In this document: in pieces, positions 1 to 9,217 of the stretch
Layout of the letters: each line of letters starts with the position of its first letter
Position numbering within the stretch: position 1 is the stretch's first letter
NCBI RefSeq assembly: GCF_024347635.1
Contig: NZ_AP025510.1
Location: 1,922,001 to 1,986,000 of the forward strand
DNA length: 64,000 bases
Direction: 5' to 3'
Source: Vibrio tasmaniensis
Lineage (GTDB): Bacteria > Pseudomonadota > Gammaproteobacteria > Enterobacterales > Vibrionaceae
The notes under the pieces: generated by a model
What the model was told of the DNA's origin: nothing
The model's database searches: none
What the model saw: only the letters and a program-made list of their open reading frames with translations
Made by a program: the position numbers and the translations under genes

Positions 1-294
1 GCCGCCCCTGTTCTTCAAATTGGCGATTTAAGCCTAGACACACGCAGCTCTAAAGTGTTGTGGCAAGGCCAAGCGGTTAGCCTAACGGCATTGGAATATA
101 AAGTGGTCGCGTACTTCATGCATAACCAAAACAAGGTTATCTCGCGTACTGAGTTGGTTGAACACATCTACAAGCAAGACTTCGACCGAGATTCAAACAC
201 CGTTGAGGTGTTCATTGGTCGTATTCGCAAAAAAATCGCACCAAAGATCATCAAAACCGTTCGTGGGCTTGGCTACCAACTGAATGCTGAATAG
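1..294 (+). CDS. OmpR/PhoP-family response regulator, C-terminal part (5' end outside window)
   Basis: The reading frame is open from base 1 and encodes the DNA-binding winged-helix domain of an OmpR-type response regulator; the receiver domain lies upstream of the window. Visible family signs are the segment LTALEYKVVAYF, the recognition helix region DSNTVEVFIGRIRKKI and the C-terminal wing TVRGLGYQL. A PhoQ-like sensor kinase follows after 127 bp in the same direction, so this is its probable partner. Within Vibrio the pair resembles PhoPQ or the CarRS/VprAB system that controls lipid A modification, but the sequence here does not separate these options. An apparent TTG start at 55 is only internal. 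Confidence 0.9.
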   Translation, partial: AAPVLQIGDLSLDTRSSKVLWQGQAVSLTALEYKVVAYFMHNQNKVISRTELVEHIYKQDFDRDSNTVEVFIGRIRKKIAPKIIKTVRGLGYQLNAE

Positions 295-421
295 CCCCCT
301 ATCTAGTTACACTAGAAGCAATCGTCAACGAAACTAAGTGTAATAGCCAATAAAATGGACAGCCTGTTCTGATCATCGAAATACAATCAGATAACTGTGG
401 GCAAAGACAGGCAGTAAATGC

Positions 422-1768
422 ATGAATCTAAAAAAAAGAACACTTAAAAACATCAGTCTAAAAAGCCGCCTGCTCCTTGCCGCGGCTTTTTGGCTAGGTG
501 CGATGATATTAGCGGCCGGCGTCGGTATCCCTAAACTGGTGAATGACTACCTTGTCGATGATATGAAACAACAACTTAGCTTAACCATGGACGAGTTAAC
601 CGCCAATATCGAAACCAACGACAGCGGTAACTTAATCATGGCAGAGCGTCTGTCTGATCCTAGGTTTAATCAACCTTACAGTGGTATTTATTGGCGAGCA
701 GCTACTCAAGACCAGATTATTCGATCTCGCTCTCTATGGGACAAAGACCTCACCATTAAACGCTCTCCGATTCATACTTCAATCAAAGGGCCTGAGAAAG
801 AAAAGCTGATTTACATCGAGCAAGATATCTATCTGCCTGAATTGAACGACCCTGTCACGATCACTATAGGTATCGATGAAGATCCACTAGAGTCCACACT
901 GACCGAGCTTACAGGTCAAGTCTGGTTGATTCTGATGCTGTTGTTTGTTGGCGTGCTTATGTTGATTGGCATTCAAGTCAGTTGGTCGCTATTGCCACTC
1001 AGTAAGATGCAACGTGAACTGGTGATGTTGAGAAACGGCGAGCAACAAGGGTTAAGCGACAACTACCCGAAAGAGGTTTCTCCATTAGTTTCTGACCTCA
1101 ACGCCCTACTCTTCCACTATCAAGAGTTACTGGAACGAGCTCGTAACCACGCTGGAAACCTATCTCACGCTTTGAAAACACCGCTGTCGGTTTTGAAAAA
1201 TGAGATAGAGCGACTTCCAGACGATGACAAAACATTGTTACAGCAACCCATTCATCAGATTCAGAACCAAATAGATTATCATCTTGGCCGTGCGCGCATG
1301 GCTGGTGCAATGAACATTCTATCGGTGAAATCTTCACCTTGTGAGCGTGTTGAAGCGATCTCAATGGCGTTTGATAAAGTGTATGCCGCCAACGAAGTCA
1401 CCATGATTAACGAGCTAGACTCTGAAATTGAAGTAGCGGTAGAAAAGACCGACCTTGATGAAATGGTCGGCAACCTACTCGAGAACAGTTACAAATGGGC
1501 AAGCAGCATTATTCGTGTCCATGCAAATGAACTCGACGATGGCAACATAGAGTTGGTGATTGAAGATGATGGTCAAGGCATTCCGGAAGAGAAGCTTGAG
1601 CAAGTGACAAAACGTGGCGTTCGACTTGATGAAACCACACCGGGAACAGGTTTAGGACTTAACATCGTGAACGAAATGGCGCACAGCTACCGAGGCAGCC
1701 TAACACTCAGCAAGAGCTCTATGGGCGGATTAAAAGCCTCTTTGGTGCTTAAACTAAGCAAAGGTTAA
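422..1768 (+). CDS. PhoQ-like sensor histidine kinase
   Basis: A 448-residue inner-membrane sensor kinase. A first membrane segment lies at about residues 17-40, a periplasmic sensor region of about 125 residues follows, and a second membrane segment is at about 167-190. The phospho-acceptor motif NLSHALKTPLSVL (His near 248) resembles PhoQ. ATP-binding boxes follow: NLLENSYKWA (N box, near 350), DDGQGIP (G1, near 382) and GTGLGLNIV (G2, near 409). It is expected to phosphorylate the regulator encoded just upstream. The periplasmic domain is acidic in places, as in cation or peptide sensing PhoQ proteins, but the ligand is unknown. Length and domain order are normal for the family. The gene ends at a strong terminator. 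Confidence 0.9.
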   Translation: MNLKKRTLKNISLKSRLLLAAAFWLGAMILAAGVGIPKLVNDYLVDDMKQQLSLTMDELTANIETNDSGNLIMAERLSDPRFNQPYSGIYWRAATQDQIIRSRSLWDKDLTIKRSPIHTSIKGPEKEKLIYIEQDIYLPELNDPVTITIGIDEDPLESTLTELTGQVWLILMLLFVGVLMLIGIQVSWSLLPLSKMQRELVMLRNGEQQGLSDNYPKEVSPLVSDLNALLFHYQELLERARNHAGNLSHALKTPLSVLKNEIERLPDDDKTLLQQPIHQIQNQIDYHLGRARMAGAMNILSVKSSPCERVEAISMAFDKVYAANEVTMINELDSEIEVAVEKTDLDEMVGNLLENSYKWASSIIRVHANELDDGNIELVIEDDGQGIPEEKLEQVTKRGVRLDETTPGTGLGLNIVNEMAHSYRGSLTLSKSSMGGLKASLVLKLSKG

Positions 1769-1782
1769 GTAAGCTAAACGCG

Positions 1783-1809
1783 CTAAGTAAACTAAGTAAA
1801 CTAAGTAAA
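1783..1809. repeat. Tandem repeat, 3 x 9 bp (CTAAGTAAA)
   Basis: Three perfect head-to-tail copies of a 9-bp unit lie between the stop codon of the sensor kinase and its terminator. This is one of several period 7-9 arrays in the window. Confidence 0.9.
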
Positions 1810-1815
1810 CACGAT

Positions 1816-1840
1816 AAGCCCTAGCACAACGCTAGGGCTT
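1816..1840. terminator. Bidirectional intrinsic terminator between convergent genes
   Basis: A perfect 10-bp stem (aagccctagc / gctagggctt) with loop acaac. It lies between the sensor kinase and the convergent VOC gene. Confidence 0.8.
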
Positions 1841-1883
1841 AACTTTATTCTGGTTTAACAAAGCGCTTCTTACTTCAATATGA

Positions 1884-2264
1884 TTAACTCATCGAGTGAA
1901 GCCCAATCATATTACCTTCCGTATCGCTCACTACACTGATAAAGCCATGCTCACCGATGTCCATTTTTGGCACTTGTAACGTACCGCCATTGGCCGCCGC
2001 CAAACTTGCTTCTGTCGCACAATCTTCACAAGAAAAGTAAACCATGGTGCTGTTGCCTCCCGCTTTCACACCGGACATCTTACATATGGCACCAGTAGCG
2101 CCATAGTTGTCCATGTCGCAAGGAAATACCCACATCTCAACATCGATTTCTGTTTCATTGGCCAACTTATCCAATGTCACTTTAAATACTGACTCATAGA
2201 AAGCTTTTGCTCTTGCCATGTCATCAACATAAATTTCAAACCAACCAATCGGATTCATTTGCAT
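1884..2264 (-). CDS. VOC (glyoxalase/bleomycin-resistance fold) family protein
   Basis: A protein of 126 residues with a typical N-terminal VOC repeat: MNPIGWFEIYVDDMARAKAF, then a second half ending in SDTEGNMIGLHS, where the Glu is a usual metal ligand. The start at 2264 is preferred over the longer frame from 2411 because AAGGA sits seven bases upstream and family members begin at this point. Members are metal-dependent isomerases, dioxygenases or binding proteins; the substrate cannot be read from sequence. The gene stands alone, convergent to the sensor kinase. Confidence 0.85.
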   Translation of the reverse strand: MQMNPIGWFEIYVDDMARAKAFYESVFKVTLDKLANETEIDVEMWVFPCDMDNYGATGAICKMSGVKAGGNSTMVYFSCEDCATEASLAAANGGTLQVPKMDIGEHGFISVVSDTEGNMIGLHSMS

Positions 2265-2343
2265 AACGTTGTCCTTAGCTTTCGCTGCTTGTTCACCCTT
2301 AATCAGCATAGTCAAAGTTGAACAATTTATAGTTGAGGAGTTA

Positions 2344-2371
2344 CTTGAGACTTGAGACTTGAGACTTGAGA
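2344..2371. repeat. Tandem repeat, 4 x 7 bp (CTTGAGA)
   Basis: Four perfect consecutive copies upstream of the VOC gene, about 80 bp before its start codon. Confidence 0.9.
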
Positions 2372-2471
2372 GAAGGTTAAGTTTCTTTAGATATAGTCCA
2401 GTAGAAATCACAAAGCCTTGTTTGAAGGGGATTCAAACAAGGCACAAGTTAGTCGCTCTTAACTATCTATT

Positions 2472-2519
2472 CTATATCTCTTATATCTCTTATATCTCTT
2501 ATATCTCTTATATCTCTTA
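2472..2519. repeat. Tandem repeat, about 5 x 9 bp (TTATATCTC)
   Basis: Four perfect copies (2481-2516) and one copy with a changed first base (2472-2480). The array runs into the stop codon of the DedA-LssY gene at 2517-2519, so copy-number change could alter the 3' end of that mRNA. Confidence 0.9.
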
Positions 2520-3836
2520 TATATCGCTCTGTATCTCGTTCACAGCGACATCTAGAGTTTGCAAATTATCATTATGAGTCGCGACTCCAATCATCAAAAC
2601 ATTCCCGTCGGTATAGTAGTCATGATCTTCATCGATCACTTCCACCGTAGCCAATGGGTACTTGTCTAGCTCAATATCAGGTAATGACGTTCGTATCTGA
2701 TGAGCGAGCCTATCTCGCTCTTCATCAACATTAGGGTCAATGTTATGCAGTATGGTCACTATGCCAGAGTAAGGGGTGACTTTGAGGCCATCATCATAGC
2801 TAATTGCCCCCAGCCACTGAGGCTGATTGGTTTTGGTATCGACACCTGCACGCCACCAGCGAATATGGCTGCGCTTCATCAAATTACCAGGTAACTGAAA
2901 CGCCATATCTTGTGGCTTGTCTCGCCAATACAAATCGGACACTGGTGGTGTTTTGTCTCTAAGCAATGCGAGATAGCCAGCCCATTCAATCTCATTTCGA
3001 GAAAAAGTTTGATTCTCTATCCAGCCCAATTGTTTCATTAAGTCTCTTGGGGTTGCTCCAACATATAGTACGTTGATAGCTTGCGCCGAGTAGAACGAAG
3101 ATTTGCCAGGGAACGCTTTATAGGTCACCGAATTCCAGTCGACTTTGTCAATTTTAGCCGTCTCTGGTTGATTATGAAAATCATCGGCCTTCCAGAAAAA
3201 GTGAGCGTAGTTCGCAAACAATACCCACGCCAACAACAGCGCACTGGATTTAAGCATCAAGCGTCGCCACTTCATTCGATAACCAATAATAGTGAAGACC
3301 AATACGATGAACACACCGGCGATCAAGCTATTATGCTCAGAGATAAATATCTTAAGGCTATTAAGCCACGGGAAGTTTTCAACACCGTGCGCCAGTAACA
3401 TGCCCCAAACAATGAACTGTCCTCCACCAAGAGCCAAGCCGATAAACGCCAACACACTAAAACTGCGCCACGGCACACGATGTGAGCCCGCGATAAATGG
3501 CACAACCCAAGCGATAGGCCCTAATAAGCGAGCAAAAAGAATGATGTATGTGCCTTTGCGAGCAATTAGGTAACGGCAGCGCGCAATTAATCTTTTGGTT
3601 TTAGGATGAAACTTAATGAGCCTTCGCTGCGCTTTCGCACCGTATTTATAGCCAATGAAATAACTGAGTTGGTCACCAAGCAAACCACCTAGCATCACCA
3701 AAACCAACGCCATCCATGCACCTGAATACAGTTGAAAGCCCGCAGCAATAAAAAAGGGCTCTCCCGGTACAAATAGGTTTGGGCCAATGAGAGCATCACC
3801 CAATGCCCCCAGAAACAGCCCTAGTCCATCAAACAT
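2517..3836 (-). CDS. DedA-family membrane protein with C-terminal LssY domain
   Basis: A 439-residue inner-membrane protein. Residues about 1-190 form a DedA (VTT/SNARE-associated) domain with the characteristic run FARLLGPIAWVVPFIAG and the segment GGLLGDQLSYFIGYKYG. A further hydrophobic segment follows near 200-215, then a soluble domain of about 220 residues that resembles the LssY C-terminal domain (for example MKQLGWIENQTFSRNEIEWA). DedA proteins act in lipid scrambling and membrane homeostasis; the LssY part has no established reaction. The gene lies 14 bp downstream of a glycosyltransferase and is probably co-transcribed with it. Confidence 0.85.
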   Translation of the reverse strand: MFDGLGLFLGALGDALIGPNLFVPGEPFFIAAGFQLYSGAWMALVLVMLGGLLGDQLSYFIGYKYGAKAQRRLIKFHPKTKRLIARCRYLIARKGTYIILFARLLGPIAWVVPFIAGSHRVPWRSFSVLAFIGLALGGGQFIVWGMLLAHGVENFPWLNSLKIFISEHNSLIAGVFIVLVFTIIGYRMKWRRLMLKSSALLLAWVLFANYAHFFWKADDFHNQPETAKIDKVDWNSVTYKAFPGKSSFYSAQAINVLYVGATPRDLMKQLGWIENQTFSRNEIEWAGYLALLRDKTPPVSDLYWRDKPQDMAFQLPGNLMKRSHIRWWRAGVDTKTNQPQWLGAISYDDGLKVTPYSGIVTILHNIDPNVDEERDRLAHQIRTSLPDIELDKYPLATVEVIDEDHDYYTDGNVLMIGVATHNDNLQTLDVAVNEIQSDI

Positions 3837-3850
3837 AACAACCTCAGTGC

Positions 3851-4579
3851 TTACTGTTCTTTATAATGACCAAACTTGTAGTTCATCTCGTTGTTACGCA
3901 TTTCGCCTTTAAAGAAGCGTCTTACATTGGCCTTAAGGTAAGTTGATCCTGTCTTTACAACCCCATCTTGGTCTAAACGACGTGGGTCAAAACCAAAGGT
4001 CATATTAAGAAATCTAAATCGCCATGTTTTGCTCGCACGTTTTACATAGTCACAGTCTTCACACAGGACGATCTCTTCATCGAAACCGCCGATTTCATCA
4101 TGCGCGCGTTTAGTCGAGAAAATACAGGCGCCAATCGCCGTCGGGAAAAAGAACTGGGTAGTAAATAAGCCTGCGTTAAATAGCCCATAACCAAATTTGT
4201 GTACCAGCGGCAAGCCTTTCGAACTCATGTACACACCCGCCACTTCAAGCTTCTTCTCCTCTAGTTCATAAAGCGCTTTCGCAAGGAAGTTTCGAGGCAA
4301 GCTCACATCGGCATCCAAGAAAAGGATTCGGTTGTATTGCGCCAATGATGCACCGGTGTTTCTGCCAAGGCTCACACCACGATTTTCCATATGATGAACC
4401 GTTAACTTTGGCAACGCGCTTTCATAAGCTTGTGCCACGCCTGTTGTGTTGTCTTCACTGTTCGAGTCAACAACAATCACCTCAAACTCTTGGTGGGTTT
4501 GCACACTCAACTCTTCCATTAAGCGACTGATGCGTTTCTCTTCGTTTAGCGTAATTACGACAATGCTTACCGGTTCCAT
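3851..4579 (-). CDS. Family 2 glycosyltransferase
   Basis: A 242-residue GT-A fold transferase. It begins with the canonical nucleotide-sugar motif (SIVVITLNEEKRISRLMEEL) and carries VVDSNSEDNT followed by a DxD-type metal motif in FLDADVSLP. A later CEDCDYVKRASK segment matches the acceptor-side ED motif of GT2 enzymes. There is no signal peptide and only a weak hydrophobic stretch near residue 130. It heads a two-gene unit with the DedA-LssY gene, which suggests a role in envelope glycolipid synthesis; this is inference. Confidence 0.85.
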   Translation of the reverse strand: MEPVSIVVITLNEEKRISRLMEELSVQTHQEFEVIVVDSNSEDNTTGVAQAYESALPKLTVHHMENRGVSLGRNTGASLAQYNRILFLDADVSLPRNFLAKALYELEEKKLEVAGVYMSSKGLPLVHKFGYGLFNAGLFTTQFFFPTAIGACIFSTKRAHDEIGGFDEEIVLCEDCDYVKRASKTWRFRFLNMTFGFDPRRLDQDGVVKTGSTYLKANVRRFFKGEMRNNEMNYKFGHYKEQ

Positions 4580-4948
4580 ATTTTTACCTATTCATTCTGC
4601 TGTTTAATTAACACTAAGATTAACCAACCAAGCCTTAACCAAGTCTTAGGTAATCATTCATTTTCCATTCATTAACTTGATGATTTAGCAGCGCTATAAA
4701 TAGATATTATTGGCAATGTAAAAGGCGATAAAATGGGGGGAATAAGAGTTAGTGAACGTTTTATCTCCAAACGAATCATTTATCGTAGGAAATTCACTTT
4801 GAGATGGGCTTCTGACTTGCTCAGATTTGAATGTGATGTTAGTATCCGCGCTCGCTTAAGCATGAACTCGTTTATGCCTAAGCTTTACCACATACTCAAG
4901 GTCGCATTGAGGTGTGAAGTTAATTTTTACTAATTTGAGAGTAAAACT
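4580..4948. other. Intergenic region upstream of rplY; nothing else recognised
   Basis: 369 bases between the divergent glycosyltransferase and rplY. It must hold both promoters. A 66-codon frame at 4733-4933 has no ribosome binding site and no recognisable product, so it is not called. Confidence 0.6.
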
Positions 4949-5227
4949 ATGAAATTTGAAGCAGTAGTACGTACTGAACTAGGTAAAGGTGCGAGCCGCC
5001 GCCTACGTCACGCTGGTAAATTCCCAGCTGTAATCTACGGTGGCGAAGCAGCAGCTGTAGCTATCGAACTTGTTCACGCTGAACTTATCAACCAAATGGA
5101 TAAGCCTGAATTCTACGAAGCAATCACTCTAGTGATTGACGGCGCAGAAGTTAAGGTTAAGCCGCAAGACGTTCAACGTCACGCGTTCAAGCCTAAAGTT
5201 GAGCACATGGACTTCATCCGTATCTAA
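4949..5227 (+). CDS. rplY: 50S ribosomal protein L25
   Basis: A 92-residue protein of the short, E. coli-like L25 type that binds 5S rRNA. The sequence shows the family core: [24 protein letters not shown] at the N-terminus (RNA-binding Arg cluster) and [20 protein letters not shown] at the C-terminus. A GAG-containing ribosome binding site lies just upstream of the ATG. The gene is monocistronic and ends at a strong hairpin. It forms the outer border of the integron on the side away from the integrase. Confidence 0.97.
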   Translation: MKFEAVVRTELGKGASRRLRHAGKFPAVIYGGEAAAVAIELVHAELINQMDKPEFYEAITLVIDGAEVKVKPQDVQRHAFKPKVEHMDFIRI

Positions 5228-5313
5228 TTCCCTACCAAGGAATAAGATTGGATTAATCCAGCCTTCTGCATAGAAAAGACAATCGATCTTACCAGTCGAG
5301 AATCTAGAAATTC

Positions 5314-5344
5314 GAAACCCCGATGCTACCAACATCGGGGTTTC
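5314..5344 (+). terminator. rplY intrinsic terminator
   Basis: A perfect 12-bp stem (gaaaccccgatg / catcggggtttc) with a 7-nt loop, 90 bp after the rplY stop codon, followed by a short T tract. Confidence 0.85.
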
Positions 5345-5456
5345 ACCGTTTTTGAGCCCTCAAAAACGCCTCAAATCTCGCGCAATACACTGAAAATTAA
5401 TACACTTTCTTCTTACTCACTTTATCTCTATCTTGCTTGGGTGGATTAAGGGGGGG

Positions 5457-5562
5457 CGAAAGATGGTTGTGATCTTTAACTCTATGCTGAGAGATGGCGC
5501 CATATGGAATGAAAATACAGCCAAAAACTAATCATTGACGCTATAGTCGTTTGTTAGCTTAA
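5457..5562 (+). mobile_element. 3'-end remnant of an IS110-family element at the distal edge of the array
   Basis: These 106 bases match 9116-9221, the last codons and right end of the intact IS110 element, with six mismatches that I can count. The rest of the element and most of the attC are missing. The match continues into the R'' box of a cassette attC (gttagctta). The remnant starts abruptly after a run of seven G residues. Confidence 0.9.
5553..5561 (-). other. Residual attC R'' box of cassette C10
   Basis: gttagctta is complementary to the start of C10 (TTAGCTTAA, minus strand from 5938). The remaining part of this attC has been replaced by the IS110 remnant. Confidence 0.7.
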
Positions 5563-5915
5563 ATTTCAACGAATTGTGCATACGGACAAGCACTCACAAG
5601 TTGACTTTTAACACCTTTCATTAAGTGCTCTGGAACCCAAAAGTCCAACGCTCCATCGGATTCATTAAACAGAGTTATGCATGTCCCTCCAATCGGGTCT
5701 TTCACAAACTGAATACGTACAATCCTAGTCGTACATATCGTGCTGCCTTTTAAGCTAAGGAATCGTTCCACAGCTAGCTTGCGGATCGTTATTTGATTGC
5801 CCTCAACCTCGATGATTGCTTTGAGCTTTGAAGTTTTCAATTCGAACAAACCAAACAAGGCAGGAAACACAAATGTTGCGCATAAAACGAAAATGATTAT
5901 TGAAATGATATCCAT
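5559..5915 (-). CDS. Cassette C10: small membrane-anchored protein of unknown function
   Basis: A 118-residue protein. Residues 3-25 form one strongly hydrophobic segment (IISIIIFVLCATFVFPALFG), so it is probably anchored in the inner membrane; the rest is a compact beta-rich domain (VEGNQITIRKLAVERFLSLKG and similar). AGGGA lies nine bases upstream of the ATG. I do not recognise the family; a PH-like fold, as in other small YdbT-type membrane proteins, is possible but unsupported. It is the outermost cassette gene and its attC is destroyed, so it may no longer be mobile. Confidence 0.7.
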   Translation of the reverse strand: MDIISIIIFVLCATFVFPALFGLFELKTSKLKAIIEVEGNQITIRKLAVERFLSLKGSTICTTRIVRIQFVKDPIGGTCITLFNESDGALDFWVPEHLMKGVKSQLVSACPYAQFVEI

Positions 5916-5932
5916 AGTTTCACGTCCCTTTA

Positions 5933-5993
5933 AGCTAACGAATGATATGGACTCCCTCTACCTGACTGACTCTTAAATACTTGTTAACTGTGC
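5933..5993 (-). other. attC of cassette C9, damaged by an IS1111 remnant
   Basis: The R' box (agctaacg, cut between 5938 and 5939) and R'' box (gttaactgtgc, 5983-5993) are intact and match the cassette borders. The centre is only about 60 bp, against about 100-126 bp in most neighbours, because it contains the left end of an IS1111-type element. Confidence 0.75.
5940..5966 (+). mobile_element. Left-end remnant of an IS1111-group element inside attC C9
   Basis: 27 bases are identical to 6600-6626, the left end of the intact IS1111-type element: the seven terminal bases, the 12-bp subterminal repeat atggactccctc and tacctgac. The sequence then jumps straight into the R'' side of an attC site (ctcttaaat). 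A former insertion appears to have been deleted. Confidence 0.85.
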
Positions 5994-5995
5994 GG

Positions 5996-6499
5996 TCAAT
6001 GTGGCTTAAAGCAGAGTTGGGAGTTAAGCGATTCAACAGGGTTGTGGTCACTGGTAGTTAGCTCAACACTACACTGTGAGTTACTCAGAGCTTTTAGCAC
6101 ACCATCAAACTTCAAAATATACGACTCATCTTCTTTTGGAACAAAATCAGACATGACCCCACACATAAGACTTCCGGAAGTAGCTGTTACTAAGAAGTGT
6201 GATTTATTCCCGGCAACAATTGGCAATGTTTTGGGCTGTTCATCACCAAACATTGAGAATCCACCAATTTCAATTGTGTGCATCAGAGTTCTGTCACCTT
6301 CAATTTTCCACATGTCGCATTTACCTGCATTATCTACATGCCAGAACCTAATCTGTATTCCAGCTAACGATGCTCCACCGCCTTCCGCTTGGAGACTAAG
6401 TTGTGTCAAATTGCCAGTATTTGCTGGTGCTACATATTTATTTGCACAACCAGCTAAAAAAGCACCCAAAATAGGCACTATTAACAAACGTTTTTTCAT
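5996..6499 (-). CDS. Cassette C9: putative lipoprotein of unknown function
   Basis: A 167-residue protein with a clear lipoprotein signal peptide (MKKRLLIVPILGAFLAGC; lipobox LAGC, Cys18) and therefore probably attached to the periplasmic face of a membrane. The mature part contains four further cysteines and no family motif that I recognise. AGAG lies five bases upstream of the start. The attC begins three bases after the stop codon, the usual tight packing of integron cassettes. Confidence 0.8.
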   Translation of the reverse strand: MKKRLLIVPILGAFLAGCANKYVAPANTGNLTQLSLQAEGGGASLAGIQIRFWHVDNAGKCDMWKIEGDRTLMHTIEIGGFSMFGDEQPKTLPIVAGNKSHFLVTATSGSLMCGVMSDFVPKEDESYILKFDGVLKALSNSQCSVELTTSDHNPVESLNSQLCFKPH

Positions 6500-6676
6500 C
6501 CGTGCTCTCTTTAAACGAAACTAACAGTTAACACTGTTGCATATACAAATAGGATGATAAAGCTCATGGTATTTGTTCGTGACTCAAAGCACAGTTAACG
6601 AATGATATGGACTCCCTCTACCTGACACTCTGCGTGCCATACTTACTAAGTACACGCTGACGAACTGGAGGTTATT

Positions 6677-7687
6677 ATGTCCATCATTGAAAATATTTGC
6701 GTTGATGCATATGGTAAGTGCGTCCTACGCAAAACTGTCAAAAGAAACAAACTCTTAGACACATTCGCTAAGTTACCGCCCTGCCTCATCAGTATGGAGG
6801 CGTGCTCTGATGCCCACTACTGGGCGAGAGAGCCAATGAAACTCGGCCATAACCCGAAAATTATGGCGTCCAAATTCGTTATTCCATATCGTCAAAATGA
6901 GAAGAACGATGCCAATGACGCGGAGGCCATCTGTGAAGCGGTATCTAGACCCAAAACGCGATTCGTCTCTATCAAAAGTGAAGAGCAACAAGCAGTGCTT
7001 TGCCTGCATTGTATTCGGCAGGGGCTAATTAAAACAAGAACTGCGACCATTAATCAACTCAGAGGCTTGCTTTCCGAATTTGGTATTGTGATGCCCCAGG
7101 GTCGCTACTCGGCTCAAAACACCATTGGTAGTGTCCTTGAAGATGCAGAAAATGGTTTGCCTATACTCGCTCGAGAGCTACTTCAAGATCTATCGAACAA
7201 GATTCAACGCCTTAACCTAGAAGTACTGCACTATGATCGCAGAGTCTCTGCTTTAGTCCGTGAGATGGCTTCAGCCAAAGCCCTCATGGATATCCCAGGT
7301 GTCGGTGAACACAGTGCAAGTGCCATTGTCGCGACCGTCAATGACGCCAAACAATTTGCCTCTAGTCGCCAATTTGCCTCTAGTCGCCAATTTGCCGCTT
7401 GGATAGGGTTGGTTCCAAGACAATACTCAACAGGTGGTCATGTTCTTCTTGGTCGCATCAGCAAAAGAGGCGAAAAACACATTCGCACTCTACTGATTCA
7501 TGGCGCAAGAGCCGTTATTGCACGATGTAAAGAGAAAACCGATCGCAATAGTCTTTGGTTAAATCAACTCGTTGAACGACGAGGCTATAAACGAGCAGCT
7601 GTCGCCCTAGCAGCAAAGAACGCTCGTATAATATGGGCATTATTAACAACAGGAAAAGAGTACAAGATTAACTACGTAAACGGTTAA
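6677..7687 (+). CDS. IS1111-group (IS110 family) transposase
   Basis: A 336-residue DEDD recombinase. The N-terminal RuvC-like domain shows the acidic residues in NICVDAYGK, CLISMEACSDAHYWA and KNDANDAEAICEA. The C-terminal domain carries the helix-hairpin-helix-like DIPGVGEHSASAIVATV and the run RQFAAWIGLVPRQYSTGG. AGGTTATT precedes the ATG. An 18-bp tandem duplication at 7352-7387 repeats six residues (FASSRQ, about residues 226-237) just before the conserved FAAWIGL; neighbours in this family have one copy. The frame is kept, but the duplication could impair activity. Confidence 0.93.
   Translation: MSIIENICVDAYGKCVLRKTVKRNKLLDTFAKLPPCLISMEACSDAHYWAREPMKLGHNPKIMASKFVIPYRQNEKNDANDAEAICEAVSRPKTRFVSIKSEEQQAVLCLHCIRQGLIKTRTATINQLRGLLSEFGIVMPQGRYSAQNTIGSVLEDAENGLPILARELLQDLSNKIQRLNLEVLHYDRRVSALVREMASAKALMDIPGVGEHSASAIVATVNDAKQFASSRQFASSRQFAAWIGLVPRQYSTGGHVLLGRISKRGEKHIRTLLIHGARAVIARCKEKTDRNSLWLNQLVERRGYKRAAVALAAKNARIIWALLTTGKEYKINYVNG
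7352..7396 (+). repeat. 18-bp tandem duplication inside the IS1111 transposase
   Basis: Two perfect copies of caatttgcctctagtcgc (7352-7369, 7370-7387) and a 9-bp partial third (7388-7396). It is in frame and adds six residues. Confidence 0.95.
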
Positions 7688-7913
7688 CACTCACCGAGTC
7701 AAAGCAATAGCAAATAATGACAATACGACCAGACCGAGATGCCTAAACCTGTTTAATTGGGAAGTAATAAATACTGTTTAACGAATGAGGCCGGCATCAA
7801 GCGAATATCATCAAGGTGACGGAACGAATCCGATTAAACACCGAATGTAGAGCTGCTGTCCGATCCACTGTTGTCAGCGGGAGCTATTGTTGACAAAAGA
7901 GGGAGTCCATGTA
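7688..7913 (+). ncRNA. IS1111 right non-coding end, candidate bridge RNA region
   Basis: 226 bases between the transposase stop and the right end, with no ORF that I would support. In the IS1111 group the long non-coding end lies downstream of the transposase and encodes the bridge RNA that pairs with target and donor DNA. The element sits at an attC R' box, so one loop should pair with sequence around gttaac/gcccaatt. I did not fold the region, and RNA ends are not defined. Confidence 0.45.
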
Positions 7914-8028
7914 GCCCAATTAAGGGGTGAGCAACGCTACCACCCAACCTAAAGCATTGTACCGTAACTACTATTATTGAAGTAGAAGGAAAATGCCAAG
8001 CGTACTGAATCACTCTTAAATTGTTTGT
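7914..8028 (-). other. Central part of the attC of cassette C8, split by two IS
   Basis: This piece (gcccaattaagg ... ctcttaaattgtttgt) has the same layout as the attC sites of C3 and C5. Its R' box is at 6593-6599 on the far side of the IS1111-type element, and its R'' box at 9208-9217 on the far side of the IS110-type element. The three pieces together give a complete attC. Confidence 0.88.
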
Positions 8029-8039
8029 ATGGATAATAA

Positions 8040-9190
<1,151 letters not shown>

Positions 9191-9217
9191 TCATTGACGC
9201 CATAGTCGTTTGTTAGC

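Larger units (their letters stand above)
6600..7913 (+). mobile_element. IS1111-group (IS110 family) insertion sequence in an attC R' box
   Basis: A 1314-bp element. Perfect 12-bp subterminal inverted repeats lie at 6607-6618 (atggactccctc) and 7899-7910, with seven bases outside the left repeat and three outside the right one, as is characteristic of the IS1111 group. Removing it joins gttaac (6599) to gcccaattaagg (7914) and restores a normal attC R' side. The transposase is at 6677-7687, leaving a long right non-coding end. Confidence 0.92.

Noticed and set aside
2359..2577. 72-codon plus-strand ORF with ISYISYISY repeats
   Set aside because: It is a translation of the 9-bp tandem repeat and overlaps the end of the DedA-LssY gene.
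4733..4933. 66-codon ORF upstream of rplY
   Set aside because: No ribosome binding site and no family features; it occupies the rplY leader.
6042..6524. 160-codon plus-strand ORF opposite the C9 lipoprotein
   Set aside because: It is the complement of a gene with a clear signal peptide and ribosome binding site.
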